DNA of 62,408 nucleotides from Clostridium tertium (GTDB lineage Bacteria; Bacillota; Clostridia; Clostridiales; Clostridiaceae), in the NCBI RefSeq assembly GCF_017873245.1, contig NZ_JAGGJY010000018.1, positions 1 through 62,408 of the forward strand, read 5' to 3'. The position numbers were made by a program, and so were the translations under genes. Below are positions 61,306 to 62,408 of this stretch, piece after piece (position 1 is the stretch's first letter; each line of letters starts with the position of its first letter). The notes beneath the pieces were generated by a model. That model did no database searches, was not told the origin of the DNA, and worked only from the letters and a program-made list of their open reading frames with translations.

Positions 61306-61860
61306 ATGACAATAGATTATGCAATTTTAGGAATGTTAAGTTGGCAACCATTGACTGGATATGATATAAAAAAAATTATTCAAGAGTCCCCATTTTTTTA
61401 CTGGTCAGGTAATAATAATCAGATATATAAATCACTAGTTCAATTACTGGAAAAGAATTTAGTAGTGAATGAAGTGAAGCATCAAGAAAGTGCCCCTTCT
61501 AAAAAAATATATTCCATTACAGAATTAGGATTAAAAGAATTAGAAAATTGGATTATTAATACTAATGTTGAAGTACCTGAATTTAAAAAGCAATTTTTAA
61601 TACAGCTTGCGTGGTCAGGGCGTTTAGATATTAATGAGGTTGAGTTATTACTATCAAAATATGAAGCAGAAGTTAAAAAATATATATCTATGTATAAAGA
61701 GGAACAAAGAAGAGAAAAGCATTTTAAAGATCGTACTAATCAAGAGTATTTTATTTGGAAAATGCTTTATGAAAATATGATTATGTCATATGAAAATGAA
61801 TTGAAATGGATTGAAAAAGTAAAAGAAGGTTTATTAAATAATTTAAATAAGGGGAATTAA
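61306..61860 (+). CDS. PadR-family transcriptional regulator
   Basis: A 184-residue PadR repressor: winged helix (MTIDYAILGMLSWQPLTGYD, IKKIIQES, then YKSLVQLLEKNLVVNEV) and a C-terminal helical dimerisation domain (about 95-180). PadR proteins sense phenolics or drugs and repress a neighbouring gene. GAGGAGG RBS immediately after the operator palindrome. The DUF4180 gene starts one base after its stop, so both are one unit. Confidence 0.92.
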   Translation: MTIDYAILGMLSWQPLTGYDIKKIIQESPFFYWSGNNNQIYKSLVQLLEKNLVVNEVKHQESAPSKKIYSITELGLKELENWIINTNVEVPEFKKQFLIQLAWSGRLDINEVELLLSKYEAEVKKYISMYKEEQRREKHFKDRTNQEYFIWKMLYENMIMSYENELKWIEKVKEGLLNNLNKGN

Positions 61861-61861
61861 A

Positions 61862-62230
61862 ATGAAAATTACAAAGGTAAGTAATAAAGGAATAGAAGTT
61901 GCTATTATAGAAAGTAAAGATGTAATATTAACGGATGTACAATCAGCATTAGATTTAATGGCTACAATATCATATGAAACTGGTTGCTATAGAATTGCTA
62001 TTAATAAAGAAGCTGTAATAGAAGATTTCTTTAAGTTAAGCACAGGAATTGCAGGTGATATTTTACAACGCTTTATCAATTACAAAACTAAATTTGCTAT
62101 TTGGGGAGATTTTTCTGTGTATACAAGTAAAGCATTAAAAGATTTCATTTATGAAAGTAATAGAGGCAATAGTATATATTTTACTTCTACTCAAGAAGAA
62201 GCAATTAATAAGTTGGCTAATAAAAAATAA
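61862..62230 (+). CDS. DUF4180 protein
   Basis: A 122-residue protein matching DUF4180: VILTDVQSALDLMATISYET, then NKEAVIEDFFKLSTGIAGDI, LQRFINYKTKFAIWGDFS, ending NSIYFTSTQEEAINKL. STAS-like alpha/beta fold inferred. DUF4180 genes are commonly next to regulators such as PadR, and the biochemical role is unknown. AAGGGG RBS overlapping the padR end; terminator follows. Confidence 0.85.
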   Translation: MKITKVSNKGIEVAIIESKDVILTDVQSALDLMATISYETGCYRIAINKEAVIEDFFKLSTGIAGDILQRFINYKTKFAIWGDFSVYTSKALKDFIYESNRGNSIYFTSTQEEAINKLANKK

Positions 62231-62272
62231 AAAAGATTATGGAGAAAATAAAAAACTCCATAATCTTTTTTT
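62230..62272 (+). terminator. Terminator of padR operon
   Basis: AAAAAGATTATGGAG and CTCCATAATCTTTTTTT form a perfect stem and T run. Confidence 0.88.
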
Positions 62273-62408
62273 ATGGTAAAACTTAGTTGAATCATACTTT
62301 TATGCTATAATTTAAATAAATAATAATTTTTATTTGATAATATTTATTTTAATTGAATGAGTTTTAAGATTTATTAGTAATATTAATAGATATTTATATA
62401 ATAAGGAA

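Noticed and set aside
1..62408. Prophage, ICE or transposon carrying the accessory genes
   Set aside because: No integrase, transposase, terminase, capsid, relaxase or inverted terminal repeats could be recognised; acquisition is inferred only from gene content and decay.
1..62408. tRNA or rRNA genes
   Set aside because: I saw no G+C-rich cloverleaf-like segments or rRNA-like stretches; a tRNA scan would confirm.

Overview
The window is strongly A+T-rich, uses AGA and ATA codons heavily, and carries near-consensus Shine-Dalgarno sites. It encodes an alpha/beta-type small acid-soluble spore protein, CotF-family coat proteins, a SpoIIP-like amidase and an LPXTG wall-anchored enzyme. Together these point to a low-GC, Gram-positive, spore-forming anaerobe, most likely Clostridium sensu stricto. 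I cannot name the species. The first 60 bases contain only A and C, unlike anything else in the window, and look like a contig end or artefact. I see no tRNA, rRNA, CRISPR array, transposase, integrase or phage structural gene.

Left part (about 0.5-36 kb) is accessory DNA made mostly of single-gene transcription units, each with its own promoter and terminator. It opens with a tandem-domain, sortase-anchored NamZ-type exo-muramidase. It then holds a crowd of GNAT acetyltransferases, aminoglycoside-nucleotidyltransferase relatives, small membrane proteins, an EcsC-family protein, a beta-lactamase-fold hydrolase and a VOC protein. About sixteen reading frames here are broken by in-frame stops, frameshifts, missing 5' ends or internal deletions (mtnN, an ANT(6) relic, NUDIX, NimA-like, flavodoxin, nucleotidyltransferase, M50 peptidase, pentapeptide, several GNATs, a lipoprotein). 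A family of dispersed intergenic repeats (a hairpin/terminator with core CCGTATTATTC...GAATATACGG, and a partner promoter module ending in an extended -10, TATGTTATAAT) punctuates 10.6-25.9 kb. Two intact metabolic islands sit inside this part: birA/bioY with a visible BirA operator, and an RpiR-regulated PTS-GNAT-PIG-L locus probably for an amino sugar.

Right part (about 36-62 kb) is orderly, with almost no broken genes. It contains carD; an HrtAB-like ABC exporter bracketed by 66-bp direct repeats; an IclR-regulated sugar-acid operon (KdgT permease, two-part UxaA/GarD-type dehydratase, FAH-family enzyme, DapA-family aldolase); a lantibiotic/bacitracin-type ABC transporter with a two-component system; two overlapping flavoprotein genes; a GATE-domain transporter with an amidohydrolase; a spore coat/SASP cluster; a chemoreceptor; a NERD protein; Kup; and a PadR-DUF4180 pair with a perfect 24-bp operator.

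Regulation is legible at several sites: a BirA operator, an inverted repeat for RpiR, a 35-bp IclR palindrome, a PadR palindrome, and many intrinsic terminators, one of which lies inside a coding region. The most unusual items are the repeat-punctuated cassette region with its load of decayed genes, the PIG-L protein that has lost the canonical catalytic-base aspartate while keeping its zinc ligands, the tandem wall-anchored NamZ, and the promoter/start-stop/terminator segment at the left end.
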